Source: an uncultured Clostridia bacterium (GTDB lineage: Bacteria; Bacillota; Clostridia; Christensenellales; Borkfalkiaceae). From it: 64,000 bases of DNA. Below the pieces are notes generated by a model. That model saw nothing but the letters and a program-made list of their open reading frames with translations, was not told where the DNA came from and searched no databases. Made by a program: the position numbers and the translations under genes. Shown here in pieces: positions 40,129 through 48,564 of this stretch (the stretch's first letter is position 1; the number at the start of each line of letters is the position of its first letter). Where the stretch lies: contig CALVLH010000008.1 in NCBI GenBank assembly GCA_944336975.1, positions 1-64,000 on the forward strand, in the 5' to 3' direction.

Positions 40129-41949
40129 TTACAGCACGATCTTGACGATGCGCTCTTTTCCTTCAAGGTCCTTGACGACCATCGCATAGTCGCACTTGCT
40201 GAAGATCTTCAAAATCTCCTGCGCCTGATTTTCGCCGCATTCAAGGATGATCATCCCCCCGCGGACGAGATAGCGCGGTAACTTTTCCGCGATGCGGCGA
40301 TAATAATCCAGCCCGTCCGTGCCCCCGTCGAGGGCAAGCCTCGGCTCGTGGTCGCGCACTTCGCGTTGGAGCCCTTCGATCTCCCCGCTGGGAACGTATG
40401 GAGGATTTGCCGTGATGAGGTTGAACCTGCCGCGGATCCCGTCGAACAGGTCCGCCTTCACAAAGGTGACCGAAGCCTTATTGATGCGCGCGTTTTCCCT
40501 CGCGACGTCGAGCGCGTCCTCGGAAATATCCGCCGCCGTCACCGTGACGTTCTTGTCTTTCGCCGCTTCGCAGGCGATCGCGACGGCGATCGCGCCGCTG
40601 CCCGTGCACAGATCGAGCACTTTGTCTCCGTCCTCCACCGTGCGCACCGCCTGTTCGACGAGCACTTCCGTTTCGGGACGGGGGATGAGCACGCGCTCGT
40701 CCACCTTGATCGTGTAACCGTAAAATTCCGTATTGCCGAAGATATACCAAAGCGGTCTGCCCGTGAGGCGCTCCTCGAAAATATCGAGCACTTTGCGGCA
40801 TTCCGACTGCGTGACGACGCGCTCTTCGGAGAGCTGGCTCCTCGGCACGTTGAGCGTGAGGCTCAGGATCCATTCCGCGTCCGATTCGTCGATCCCCTTT
40901 TCCGCAAACTGCTTTTTCATGATCGCGGAGAGCTTGGACAGCTTGGTCTCGGTCGCGAACAGCTTTTCGGGCGATTCGGGATCGGCGTCCATCTCGAGCA
41001 CCTTCTCGAATGCCGTGATCGCGCATTCGATCATTCCCTCGTCGGGTTCGCGCGTGGTGAGCATCTGAAGCGCCAGCCCGGGCGCTTTCAACGGGAATAC
41101 GAGAGGAGACTGCGTCTTGGCGAGCAGTTTGAGGATCTCATACGAAACCCCCGCCACGACGGGCAACAGAATGAGTTTGAGCAGGAACTTCAACAAAAAA
41201 TTGACCGCCGAATAGGGCGTGAAGATGATGTCCGCCACAAGGTAATTGGCGAGCGCGAACACGATGATGGAGATGACCATCACGAGAAAGAGAAAGGTCG
41301 TGCCGCATCGGTCGTGCACTCGCGTGCATTTTTTGACGTTTTCCACCGTGAGGGGAAGTCCGTATTCATAACAGGAAATGGTCTTGTGTTCCGCACCGTG
41401 ATAGCAATACGTCCTGCGGATGCTCTTGGAAAGGAGCGTGCAGAGGATATAGAGGATAAAAATGATCAGACGGAACCCGCCCTCGATGAGATTATACCAG
41501 ATCCCGTTGGCGGGGATCGCGTCGGGGAAAGCGCGGGAAATGAGCTCGGTCACATATTGCGGCAGGAACATGAACAAAACGATGGCGAGCACGACGCCGA
41601 TCACCGTCGCGATGACGGCAGCCAACGAATTGAGGCTCACCTTCCATTTTTCCGCCATCCATTTGCCGAACTTGGAGGGGTTCTGCGTTTCCCCCATCGC
41701 CACTTCCGAACTGCGGAGCAATGTCTTCATGCCGACCACGAGAGACACGACGAAGTTGATGACGCCGCGCACGAAGGGCACACGCGTCCATTTGCTGCGC
41801 TTTTCGGGCGGCGTGATGCGGAGCGCCTCCGTCTGGATGACGCCGTTTTCGTCGCGCACGGCGGTCGCCATGCCGCTTTTGCCGCGCATCATGACGCCTT
41901 CGAGTACGGCTTGCCCGCCGATATAAGTACAGGTTTTCTTCTTTTTCAT
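40129..41949 (-). CDS. DUF1385 membrane domain fused to PrmC methyltransferase
   Basis: The 606-residue protein joins two proteins that are normally separate. Residues 1-320 are a DUF1385 (YqhQ-like) membrane protein: YIGGQAVLEGVMMRGKSG at the start, several helices, the YCYHGAEHKTISCYE motif and HDRCGTTFLFLVM. From about residue 340 comes PrmC, which methylates the GGQ glutamine of release factors. It has an N-terminal helical domain, IFGNTEFYGYTIKVDERVLIPRPETE, the SAM motif VLDLCTGSGAIAVAIA and the catalytic ANPPYVPSGEI. The frame is continuous with a charged linker (residues 310-345). The gene lies between rpmE and prfA. Confidence 0.9.
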   Translation of the reverse strand: MKKKKTCTYIGGQAVLEGVMMRGKSGMATAVRDENGVIQTEALRITPPEKRSKWTRVPFVRGVINFVVSLVVGMKTLLRSSEVAMGETQNPSKFGKWMAEKWKVSLNSLAAVIATVIGVVLAIVLFMFLPQYVTELISRAFPDAIPANGIWYNLIEGGFRLIIFILYILCTLLSKSIRRTYCYHGAEHKTISCYEYGLPLTVENVKKCTRVHDRCGTTFLFLVMVISIIVFALANYLVADIIFTPYSAVNFLLKFLLKLILLPVVAGVSYEILKLLAKTQSPLVFPLKAPGLALQMLTTREPDEGMIECAITAFEKVLEMDADPESPEKLFATETKLSKLSAIMKKQFAEKGIDESDAEWILSLTLNVPRSQLSEERVVTQSECRKVLDIFEERLTGRPLWYIFGNTEFYGYTIKVDERVLIPRPETEVLVEQAVRTVEDGDKVLDLCTGSGAIAVAIACEAAKDKNVTVTAADISEDALDVARENARINKASVTFVKADLFDGIRGRFNLITANPPYVPSGEIEGLQREVRDHEPRLALDGGTDGLDYYRRIAEKLPRYLVRGGMIILECGENQAQEILKIFSKCDYAMVVKDLEGKERIVKIVL

Positions 41950-41995
41950 GCTTCTTTCCCTATTTTGCGATCCGCGCGGGCGCGCCCGCGCGGAA

Positions 41996-42025
41996 TAACA
42001 AAACAGCCCCAGGGACCTGAGGCTG
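41996..42025 (-). terminator. Terminator or attenuator after rpmE
   Basis: A 10-bp stem (42004-42013 with 42016-42025, one G-T pair) is followed on the minus strand by a U-rich tail. It lies 8 nt past the rpmE stop. A perfect 22-bp GC palindrome at 41972-41993 follows before the DUF1385-prmC start. Confidence 0.75.
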
Positions 42026-42033
42026 ATGCTTTG

Positions 42034-42237
42034 TTAAATTCCGTATCTTTTCTTGAATTTATCGACGCGTCCGCCGGTGTCTACCAGCTTCTGTCTTCCG
42101 GTAAAGAACGGATGGCACTTGCTGCAGATGTCCACCTTCATCACTTCCACGTCTTTGGTGGTGCCCGTCTTGAACGTCTCGCCGCAAGCGCAGACGACGG
42201 TCACTTCATGGTACTTCGGATGAATGTCAGCCTTCAT
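42034..42237 (-). CDS. rpmE: 50S ribosomal protein L31, zinc-binding type
   Basis: The 67-residue L31 keeps the zinc cysteines (VCACGETF, then CSKCHPFF), so it is the Zn-containing form. The start at 42237 (MKADIHPKY) follows GAGGTGA; three extra upstream codons were rejected. It has a near-consensus promoter. The row rpmE - DUF1385/prmC - prfA is a standard Firmicutes order. Confidence 0.96.
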   Translation of the reverse strand: MKADIHPKYHEVTVVCACGETFKTGTTKDVEVMKVDICSKCHPFFTGRQKLVDTGGRVDKFKKRYGI

Positions 42238-42281
42238 TATACTCACCTCGCTGTTATGTTCTTTATTTACAATGCTTCCTC

Positions 42282-42310
42282 ATTATATCCGTTTTTTTTT
42301 CGTTCGTCAA
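42282..42310 (-). promoter_or_regulatory. Promoter of rpmE
   Basis: On the minus strand TTGACG (42305-42310), a 17-nt spacer and TATAAT (42282-42287). The rest of the 42238-42540 divergent gap shows only this promoter and the facing MDR promoter. Confidence 0.88.
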
Positions 42311-42470
42311 CTGTTTTTCAAACCCAAACAAAAAAACTTGCCCCCCGAAAAAACTTTTTTTCGCGCCGTTTTCCCCTGCCGAAACGCGCCCGACGCTCCC
42401 TTTCCGCGGAATAATCGCAGCGTAAAAAACCTTTGTTACGCGCAAGACGGGCAAAACTTCCCCGAATTGC

Positions 42471-42499
42471 TTGCAAAATGCTTGCGCGTGCTGTATAAT
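42471..42499 (+). promoter_or_regulatory. Promoter of the MDR-cls-HAD-yfcE operon
   Basis: TTGCAA (42471-42476), a 17-nt spacer and TATAAT (42494-42499), 41 nt upstream of the start codon. Confidence 0.87.
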
Positions 42500-42540
42500 A
42501 TAACGAAAGAAAGCAAACATTGTTTGAAGGAGTGCCTTTC

Positions 42541-43554
42541 ATGAACGTGTGGAAACTGGTCTCTGCCAACCGCCTCAACAGAGAAGAAGCGGAGATCCCC
42601 GAACCCAAAGAGGGCGAACTCAAGATCCGCGTCACCAAAGTCCTCGTCAACTGCATGGACGCTTCCATCTACAACGGCGACCTCAAAGTCACCTATCCCC
42701 TCATCCCGGGCAGATTTGCCGTGGGGATGATCGCGGGAGAAGACGGACCCGTCGGATTGGAGCACGGAACGCGCGTTCTTCTGCATACCTTCCGCCCCGC
42801 GCCCGACACCGGCACGGCAAAAAAGGACTTCACCGAAGAGGACTACGAGATCGCGGGGCAGACCGCGAACGGCTATCTGCGCGATTTCGTCTGCCTGCCC
42901 GAGGACGAAGTTTCCGCCATTCCCGATTCGGTCAGCGACGACGCGGCGCTCCTCATCGAACTCGTCGCGCTCGCCAAGGCGACGCTGGACGCGCTCGACG
43001 TGCGCAAAGGTCAGCACGTCGCGGTCATCGGCGGGGATATGCTCGGCGTCATCCTCTGCCAGCTCCTCATCTATCAGCAGGCTTCCCCCATCCTCATCGA
43101 CAACCACACCAACCGCCTGGAATTCGCAAAACAGTGCGGCGTATATTATACCCTGTTTGCGGACGATAATCTCATCGAGAACGTCGCCCGTCTCACGGGC
43201 GGGAGATTCGCGGAGAGCGCGATCTACGTCACCTCTTCGGGCACGCAGGATAAATCGCTGCCCTTCAAGGTGTGCGCGCCGCATACCGCCGCCGCCTATT
43301 CGGGCTTCCACGGCCGCGATCTCACCGTGAACCTCGACCTCGCGCTCAAAAAGCAGATCACGATCTACGGCATGACGAACGGCGCGGATTACATCCCCGC
43401 CGCGATCAACCTTCTCGCCAATAAGGCGATCGACGTTTCCCGATTCGAGCGTCGCGCGTTCAAAGCGGACGACTGCGAGGCGACTTTCGGCGAAATGGGC
43501 AAGAATCCCGCCGATCGCGACATCCGCGTCCTCAACATCGCGGAACTCATCTGA
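42541..43554 (+). CDS. Zinc-type medium-chain dehydrogenase/reductase
   Basis: The 337-residue MDR-family protein has the N-terminal GroES-like domain (KVLVNCMDASIYNGDL, with the Cys where the catalytic zinc ligand is expected) and the Rossmann domain (HVAVIGGDMLGVILCQLL). The usual GHE(X)2G segment is altered to GRFAVGMIAGEDG, and the structural-zinc Cys cluster is missing. It may not be a classical alcohol dehydrogenase. The substrate is unknown. GAAGGAG precedes the ATG at 42541. It leads an operon with cardiolipin synthase. Confidence 0.8.
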   Translation: MNVWKLVSANRLNREEAEIPEPKEGELKIRVTKVLVNCMDASIYNGDLKVTYPLIPGRFAVGMIAGEDGPVGLEHGTRVLLHTFRPAPDTGTAKKDFTEEDYEIAGQTANGYLRDFVCLPEDEVSAIPDSVSDDAALLIELVALAKATLDALDVRKGQHVAVIGGDMLGVILCQLLIYQQASPILIDNHTNRLEFAKQCGVYYTLFADDNLIENVARLTGGRFAESAIYVTSSGTQDKSLPFKVCAPHTAAAYSGFHGRDLTVNLDLALKKQITIYGMTNGADYIPAAINLLANKAIDVSRFERRAFKADDCEATFGEMGKNPADRDIRVLNIAELI

Positions 43555-43578
43555 TCGTGCGGCCGCCGAAAGGAGGCT

Positions 43579-45057
43579 ATGCGTAACTTACGACACATTT
43601 TTTTCGGGAGGCTGTTCCCGTGTGCGGCGGCGCTCTTCGCGTGCGCCGCGCTCGCCGTGTGCCTCCCTGTTTTTATGCCATCCGCCTTTCCCGCGATCGC
43701 GTGCGCGGAACGTGCGTTCGCGCTCGTATGCGCCTTTTTGCTGCTCAATTCCCCAGCATTGCCCGAAGCGCGTTCGGCATGGCTCATCCTCATCCTTGCC
43801 CTGCCCTGGGCGGGCTCGATCGCGTACATGGTATGGGGACGACGTCCGTTTTTCGCCTATAAAGGCAAGACAAGGCGGGAAGAGAGCGCCTTACCTCGGA
43901 CATGGTATGAAAAAAACCAGCCCGATCGCCTGCTCCTCGAATGCGCGGCACTGGCGCAATCCGAGGCATGCCCCTGCCATGCCGCGTCCGCGCATTACTT
44001 CGGCGACGGGAGTCAGTTTCTCGCCCCCTTCCTCGAAGACCTGCGGAAAGCGAAAAAGTTTTTGTGGCTGGAATTTTACATCGCCGCCGAAGGCGAATTT
44101 TTTGAAGAGACGCTCTCGGTGATGGAAGAGCGCGCCGCCGCAGGCGTGGACGTGCGCTTTCTCTACGACGACTTCGGCTGCGCCTCGCTCCCGCGAAATT
44201 TTACAGAGCGGCTTTCCCGCCGCGGGATCCGGGCCTGCGTTTTTAACCGTGCGCACCCGTTCCGTTTTTCCGCGCTCAACCGACGCGACCACCGCAAACT
44301 CGCGGTGATCGACGGCGAATGCGCCTACACGGGAGGATTCAACCTCGCCGACGAATACGTCGGAAAAAAGATCCGATTCGGACATTGGAAGGACGCGGCG
44401 CTCCGCGTCACGGGGGCGGCGGCGGCGCGATTGGCGGAGCTGTTCGCGCGGCAATGGGCGTACCGTCATCCTGAGCAATTGCAATCTGACCTGCACGCCA
44501 TCCCGAGCGGAGACGGCGAAGGCGCGCCCTGCGTGCCCTTTGCGGACGATCCCTTTTTACCCGACGCGCGCGTCGGCGCGGAGATCTTCCGCACGCTTGC
44601 CGCGGGAGCGGAACGATCCCTCTACGTCTGCACCCCCTATCTCATGCCCGATCGCGCCACGGCGGAAGCCCTGAAAACGGCGGCACGGGCTGGCAAAGAC
44701 GTGCGCGTGCTCATCCCGCACATTCCCGACAAAAAGGCGGCGTTCGCGCTCACCCGCTCCTTTGCGCGGGAACTGGAAGAGGCGGGCGTCAAGATCCGAG
44801 AATATTTCCCCGGATTTCTCCACGCGAAAGCGATCGTCTGCGACCGCACGCACGCCGCGGTCGGCTCCTATAATCTGGATTTTCGCAGTCTGTATCTCCA
44901 ATACGAATGCGGCGCGCTCCTTGCCGATCAGGCGCTCGCCGAAGCGGTGCGGAAGGATTTTCTCGACGCATGGGAGCTATCCGTACCCCTTTCCCCGCCC
45001 TCGAAGGCGGAACGCGCGGCCGCCGCGATCCTGCGCCCGTTCGCGCCCCTTTTCTGA
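43579..45057 (+). CDS. cls: Cardiolipin synthase (phospholipase D family)
   Basis: The 492-residue protein has two or three N-terminal hydrophobic helices (within residues 1-92) and two HKD catalytic motifs: DHRKLAVIDGECAYTGGFNLAD and HAKAIVCDRTHAAVGSYNLD. This is the arrangement of Cls, which joins two phosphatidylglycerols to form cardiolipin at the membrane. Length and order are standard. The ribosome site AAGGAGG is unusually close to the ATG at 43579 (2 nt). Confidence 0.92.
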   Translation: MRNLRHIFFGRLFPCAAALFACAALAVCLPVFMPSAFPAIACAERAFALVCAFLLLNSPALPEARSAWLILILALPWAGSIAYMVWGRRPFFAYKGKTRREESALPRTWYEKNQPDRLLLECAALAQSEACPCHAASAHYFGDGSQFLAPFLEDLRKAKKFLWLEFYIAAEGEFFEETLSVMEERAAAGVDVRFLYDDFGCASLPRNFTERLSRRGIRACVFNRAHPFRFSALNRRDHRKLAVIDGECAYTGGFNLADEYVGKKIRFGHWKDAALRVTGAAAARLAELFARQWAYRHPEQLQSDLHAIPSGDGEGAPCVPFADDPFLPDARVGAEIFRTLAAGAERSLYVCTPYLMPDRATAEALKTAARAGKDVRVLIPHIPDKKAAFALTRSFARELEEAGVKIREYFPGFLHAKAIVCDRTHAAVGSYNLDFRSLYLQYECGALLADQALAEAVRKDFLDAWELSVPLSPPSKAERAAAAILRPFAPLF

Positions 45058-45093
45058 CGCAAAAGAAACTTCCCTCGGGAGTGAAGAACCGAT

Positions 45094-45924
45094 ATGATAA
45101 AATTTATCGCGTCCGACTTAGACGGGACGCTTCTCGACGACAACAAACGCCTCCCGGAGGAGATCTTCGGACTTATTGACGCGCTTTCCGAGCGCGGCGT
45201 GCTGTTCGCGCCCGCCAGCGGCAGGCAATATGCCAATCTGCGCACGCTGTTCGCGCCCGTCGCCGACAAGGTGCTCTTTATCTGCGAAAACGGCGCGCTC
45301 GTGCGTTACCGCGAAGAGATGCTTTACTGCAACCCCATCGAAAACGTCTATCTTCCCGACGCATTGGACGAGATCCGCGCCCTGCCCCACCTCTATCCCA
45401 TGCTGTGCGGGACGGACTTCGCGTACATCGAAAACAGCGAGATGCCCTTTTTTCAGTATGCTATGCTCTCGTATACCAACTGCCGCAAGGTGGAAAACCT
45501 GAACGACGTGATCGGACGGGAGAACATCTGCAAGATCGCCGTCTACGACGAGATCGCGGCGGCGGAGAACTGCATCAAGGTGCTTCCCGCCCGCCTGCCG
45601 CGGCTCAGGACGATCATTTCCGGTTTCGATTGGTGCGACGTGTCCTCCCCTTCCGCCAACAAAGGCGAAGCGCTCCGCTTCATCCGCAAGGAGTTTTCCT
45701 TCCGCAAGGAAGAATGCGTCGCCTTCGGCGATCACATGAACGACTACGAGATGCTCATGCAGAGCGGCTATTCCTTCGTCACCGAAAATGCCTATCCCCC
45801 CTTGAAAAAACTCATCCGCCGCACCGTCCCCTCCAACGCGGAGGGAGGCGTATTGCAGGCGATCCGAAAGATCATAGATTGCATCGACAAAGGAGAACCT
45901 TATGAAATTGCTCATTGCGTCTGA
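45094..45924 (+). CDS. Cof-type HAD-IIB phosphatase
   Basis: The 276-residue HAD hydrolase has motif I FIASDLDGTLLDDN, motif II APASGRQYANLR and the late motif KGEALRFIRKEF, then AFGDHMNDYEMLMQSG. A type IIB cap lies between. Members dephosphorylate sugar phosphates, flavin precursors or pyridoxal phosphate with broad specificity. The 3' end overlaps the YfcE gene by 23 nt, so the two are coupled. Confidence 0.92.
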   Translation: MIKFIASDLDGTLLDDNKRLPEEIFGLIDALSERGVLFAPASGRQYANLRTLFAPVADKVLFICENGALVRYREEMLYCNPIENVYLPDALDEIRALPHLYPMLCGTDFAYIENSEMPFFQYAMLSYTNCRKVENLNDVIGRENICKIAVYDEIAAAENCIKVLPARLPRLRTIISGFDWCDVSSPSANKGEALRFIRKEFSFRKEECVAFGDHMNDYEMLMQSGYSFVTENAYPPLKKLIRRTVPSNAEGGVLQAIRKIIDCIDKGEPYEIAHCV

Positions 45925-46435
45925 CATCCACGGCTCGGCATATTACTGCCGCCTGCTCCTGCAACGCCTGGAAGAGGAAAAAGCGGAAAAGCTTCTGCTG
46001 CTCGGCGATCTCCTCTATCACGGCGCGCGCAACCCCCTCCCGCGGGAATACGATACGCTCGCCGTCGCGGCGATGCTCAACGGCGTCAAAGACCGCGTCG
46101 CCTGCGTGCGCGGAAACTGCGACAGCGAAGTCGATCAGATGGTGCTTGACTTCCCCATCGGCGCGGAATACTGCATTTTCCCCGTGGGCAAGCGCGTCGC
46201 CTATGCGACGCACGGGCATAAAACGCCCGCCTGCCTCAAAAAGGGCGATCTGCTTTTCAACGGGCATTTCCACGTCCCCGCCTTCGAGGAACGGGAGAAC
46301 TGCACCTACGTCAACTGCGGTTCCGTCTCCATCCCCAAAGAAGACTCCCCCCATTCCTATCTCGTGCTCGAGGGGGAAACGCTTTGTTGGAAGGACGTCG
46401 AAACGGGGCTTCCTTTCCGCACGGAAACGCTGTAA
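45902..46435 (+). CDS. yfcE: YfcE-like metallophosphodiesterase
   Basis: The 177-residue calcineurin-like phosphoesterase has all metal-binding motifs: ASDIHGSAYYC, LLLGDLLYHG, CVRGNCDSE, THGHK and NGHFHVPA. It matches the YfcE/MJ0936 group. The physiological substrate is unknown. AAAGGAG precedes the ATG inside the end of the HAD gene. The gap after it (46436-46596) has three copies of TCCGAACGC but no gene. Confidence 0.92.
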   Translation: MKLLIASDIHGSAYYCRLLLQRLEEEKAEKLLLLGDLLYHGARNPLPREYDTLAVAAMLNGVKDRVACVRGNCDSEVDQMVLDFPIGAEYCIFPVGKRVAYATHGHKTPACLKKGDLLFNGHFHVPAFEERENCTYVNCGSVSIPKEDSPHSYLVLEGETLCWKDVETGLPFRTETL

Positions 46436-46596
46436 CGCGCCTTTCCGTTCCGAACGCCTTCGCCCGCAGTTCGTTTCCGCCTCCGAACGCGTCCGACAGC
46501 CCGAAACTCTTACCCGTCCCGTCCGCCTGCGCTCCGAACGCAGACGGCGATCTCCCGTCCTTTACATACCCCGCGCGGGAAAATTTTTCTCCCCTA

Positions 46597-46625
46597 TTGA
46601 CAAATCGGACCGCACGGCGTATAAT
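46597..46625 (+). promoter_or_regulatory. Perfect consensus promoter of small membrane protein
   Basis: TTGACA (46597-46602), a 17-nt spacer and TATAAT (46620-46625), both perfect matches. Confidence 0.92.
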
Positions 46626-46658
46626 AAAAACAGATCAAAATAAAGGAGATCAAGAAAA

Positions 46659-46880
46659 ATGGCTGGTAAAAGAGACTATTTTGGTTTGGGGTATATCCTC
46701 AGCGTTATCCTCGCGATCATTCCCGTCACCTCCTGGATCCTCGGGTTCATGACTCGTTTCCTCGAAGGTAAGATCATCGCGGGCATCGTGCGTATCTTCT
46801 TCGGCTTCAACATCATCTGGATCTGCGACATCATTTCCATGATCCTGAGAAAGAAGATCCTCCGCCTCATCCCCATTTAA
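46659..46880 (+). CDS. Small two-helix membrane protein
   Basis: The 73-residue protein has two transmembrane helices (about residues 9-29 and 37-60) joined by a short loop, with a basic C-terminus. I do not assign a family; it recalls small stress-type membrane proteins only in size. It stands alone, with a perfect sigma-A promoter, AAAGGAG ribosome site and a strong terminator, so it is probably well expressed. Codon use is similar to that of highly expressed genes (many ATC and CGT/CGC codons). Confidence 0.82.
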   Translation: MAGKRDYFGLGYILSVILAIIPVTSWILGFMTRFLEGKIIAGIVRIFFGFNIIWICDIISMILRKKILRLIPI

Positions 46881-46893
46881 CGACTTCGACGAA

Positions 46894-46930
46894 AAAGCCG
46901 TCCGCATTTTCAGCGGACGGCTTTCTTCTT
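46894..46930. terminator. Terminator shared by converging genes
   Basis: A 9-bp stem (46897-46905 with 46913-46921) flanked by A residues on the left and a T-rich stretch on the right, between the small membrane protein and queH. Confidence 0.88.
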
Positions 46931-46936
46931 CTCCTT

Positions 46937-47560
46937 TTATTCTTTTTCTCCCTTGCCTTCCGCAAGGCACGCCGCCTTGGAAAAGCGGCACCCGCAGTAA
47001 TTCTGACGGTAGAGGTCGTATTCTTTTGACAGGGAGACCGACTGCATATACCCGTTCTGCTTCTTGAAATCGGAAGGAAGATACTTCACGCCGTATTCCT
47101 CCTGCAAGGCAAAGCCGATCTCGTTGATCCATTCCGCATTCTTCAAGGGGCTGACGGTGAGCGTGGTCGCAAAATAATCGAATCCCAGCTCCTTGGCCTT
47201 CTGCGCCGTCTTTTCCATGCGGAGCCGATAGCACAGGCGGCAACGTTCCCCGCCTTCCTTCATCTTTTCTCGCCCGCTGGCAATTTTTTCGAAGTCTTCG
47301 GGCGAAAAATCGCAATCCAGCAGTTCTCCCCAACCCGTTTCGTGCAGGAGGCGGATCTGCTCTCGCTTGCGGCGACGATATTCCTCCTCGCTGTCAAGAT
47401 TGGGATTATAATACAGCACGGTCGTACGGAACGTACCTTGCAACGTTTGCAGGCAATAGGTGGAGCAGGGCGCGCAGCAACTGTGCAGGAGCAATCTGCT
47501 TCCTTCGGGCGCCTTCGTCATCTCTTCGCGCATGACCTTATCGTAATTGATCGCGTTCAT
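46937..47560 (-). CDS. queH: Epoxyqueuosine reductase QueH
   Basis: The 207-residue DUF208 enzyme performs the last step of queuosine tRNA modification. It shows the QueH cysteine patterns: HSCCAPCSTYCLQ near residue 26, RCRLCYRLR near 110 and YCGCRFS near 187. These bind an iron-sulfur cluster and a second metal. YYNPNLDS, typical of the family, is present. No other que gene is in the window. The start codon has GGAG about 10 nt away. Confidence 0.95.
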   Translation of the reverse strand: MNAINYDKVMREEMTKAPEGSRLLLHSCCAPCSTYCLQTLQGTFRTTVLYYNPNLDSEEEYRRRKREQIRLLHETGWGELLDCDFSPEDFEKIASGREKMKEGGERCRLCYRLRMEKTAQKAKELGFDYFATTLTVSPLKNAEWINEIGFALQEEYGVKYLPSDFKKQNGYMQSVSLSKEYDLYRQNYCGCRFSKAACLAEGKGEKE

Positions 47561-47613
47561 CCGTCGTTTTCACTCCCCGCCGCGTTCGCTCTCCTTGCGT
47601 TCGCGGGAATGTC

Positions 47614-47642
47614 ATTATACTATATTATATCCGTTCGGGCAA
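47614..47642 (-). promoter_or_regulatory. Promoter of queH
   Basis: On the minus strand TTGCCC (47637-47642), a 17-nt spacer and TATAAT (47614-47619). Confidence 0.75.
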
Positions 47643-47669
47643 CCGATTTGCGCCCTCTGCGGCAAAAAC

Positions 47670-48506
47670 TTACTCGTTTTGCGCAAATTTTTGCAGGTTG
47701 CGGATGCATTCCTCGCTTGTTTCGGGGGTATGTTCCAGCGGGAACGGGATCCCCATGCGGCGGTACTTTTCCAGGCACAGCTTGCGGAACGGGAGCAGTT
47801 CGATCTTTTCGATGCAGGAAAACCTCTCCCGCAGGGCAAAAAGCTTCCTGACGTTTTCTTCCCCGTCCGTCAGCCCGCCGACGATCACCTGTCGGATCCA
47901 GACCGCCTTTTCCCGCTCTTGCAGGCGTTGCAGAAAGGCGTCCACTTTTTCCTTCTCGCAACGGGTATTCCTGCGGTATGCCTCCGCGTCCGTGAATTTA
48001 TAATCGAGGATGACGAGATCGGTCACGTCCAGCACGCGCTCCGTCCCCTCGCCCGAGATACACCCGCTCGTATCCAGCGCGGTATGCAGCCCCGCGCCCT
48101 TACAGAGGGCAAACCACGCGCGGATAAACTCGGGTTGTAACAGCGGCTCCCCGCCCGAAAACGTGACGCCGCCCCGCTTGCCGAAATATTCGCGGCACCG
48201 CACCGCGCGGTCGAAAAGTTCTCCCGCCGTCGTCTCCTCGCCGCCCGAAAGTTCCCACGTATCGGGATTGTGACAGTACAGACAGCGGAGCGGGCAACCC
48301 TGCGCGAACGCGACGAAGCGCACGCCAGGTCCGTCCACCGTGCCCAGAGACTGCACCGAATGGATCCTGCCCGTCTGCCTGCGCAATGCCTCTTCCGACC
48401 CCGCCGTGTCCGAAGCCGCGGACACGGCGGGGCGCGCCGCGGCGCATCCTGCCGCCGCGGACACGGTATCTCCGTCTTTTTGTTTTTTTGTCTGATCTTC
48501 GGACAT
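47670..48506 (-). CDS. pflA: Pyruvate formate-lyase activating enzyme
   Basis: The 278-residue radical SAM enzyme installs the glycyl radical on PflB. The cluster motif is CPLRCLYCHNPDTW, followed by GGVTFSGGEPLLQPEF and the LDTSGC strand. Compared with E. coli PflA there is an extra N-terminal stretch of about 42 residues rich in Ala, Ser and Gly, which looks disordered. It lies 58 nt after pflB; a hairpin in that gap may lower its expression relative to PflB. Confidence 0.95.
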   Translation of the reverse strand: MSEDQTKKQKDGDTVSAAAGCAAARPAVSAASDTAGSEEALRRQTGRIHSVQSLGTVDGPGVRFVAFAQGCPLRCLYCHNPDTWELSGGEETTAGELFDRAVRCREYFGKRGGVTFSGGEPLLQPEFIRAWFALCKGAGLHTALDTSGCISGEGTERVLDVTDLVILDYKFTDAEAYRRNTRCEKEKVDAFLQRLQEREKAVWIRQVIVGGLTDGEENVRKLFALRERFSCIEKIELLPFRKLCLEKYRRMGIPFPLEHTPETSEECIRNLQKFAQNE

Positions 48507-48518
48507 GGTCCCCTCCGA

Positions 48519-48547
48519 AAAACGCAGAAAGCGGGCGTTCCGCCCGC
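48519..48547 (-). terminator. Hairpin between pflB and pflA
   Basis: A 7-bp GC stem (48531-48537 with 48541-48547) followed on the minus strand by a T-rich stretch. Probably a partial terminator. Confidence 0.55.
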
Positions 48548-48564
48548 CTTCCGTACCGTATGGT

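Noticed and set aside
46449-46541. Three copies of TCCGAACGC downstream of yfcE.
   Set aside because: Spacing is irregular and there is no symmetry; in GC-rich sequence this is probably chance or a remnant.
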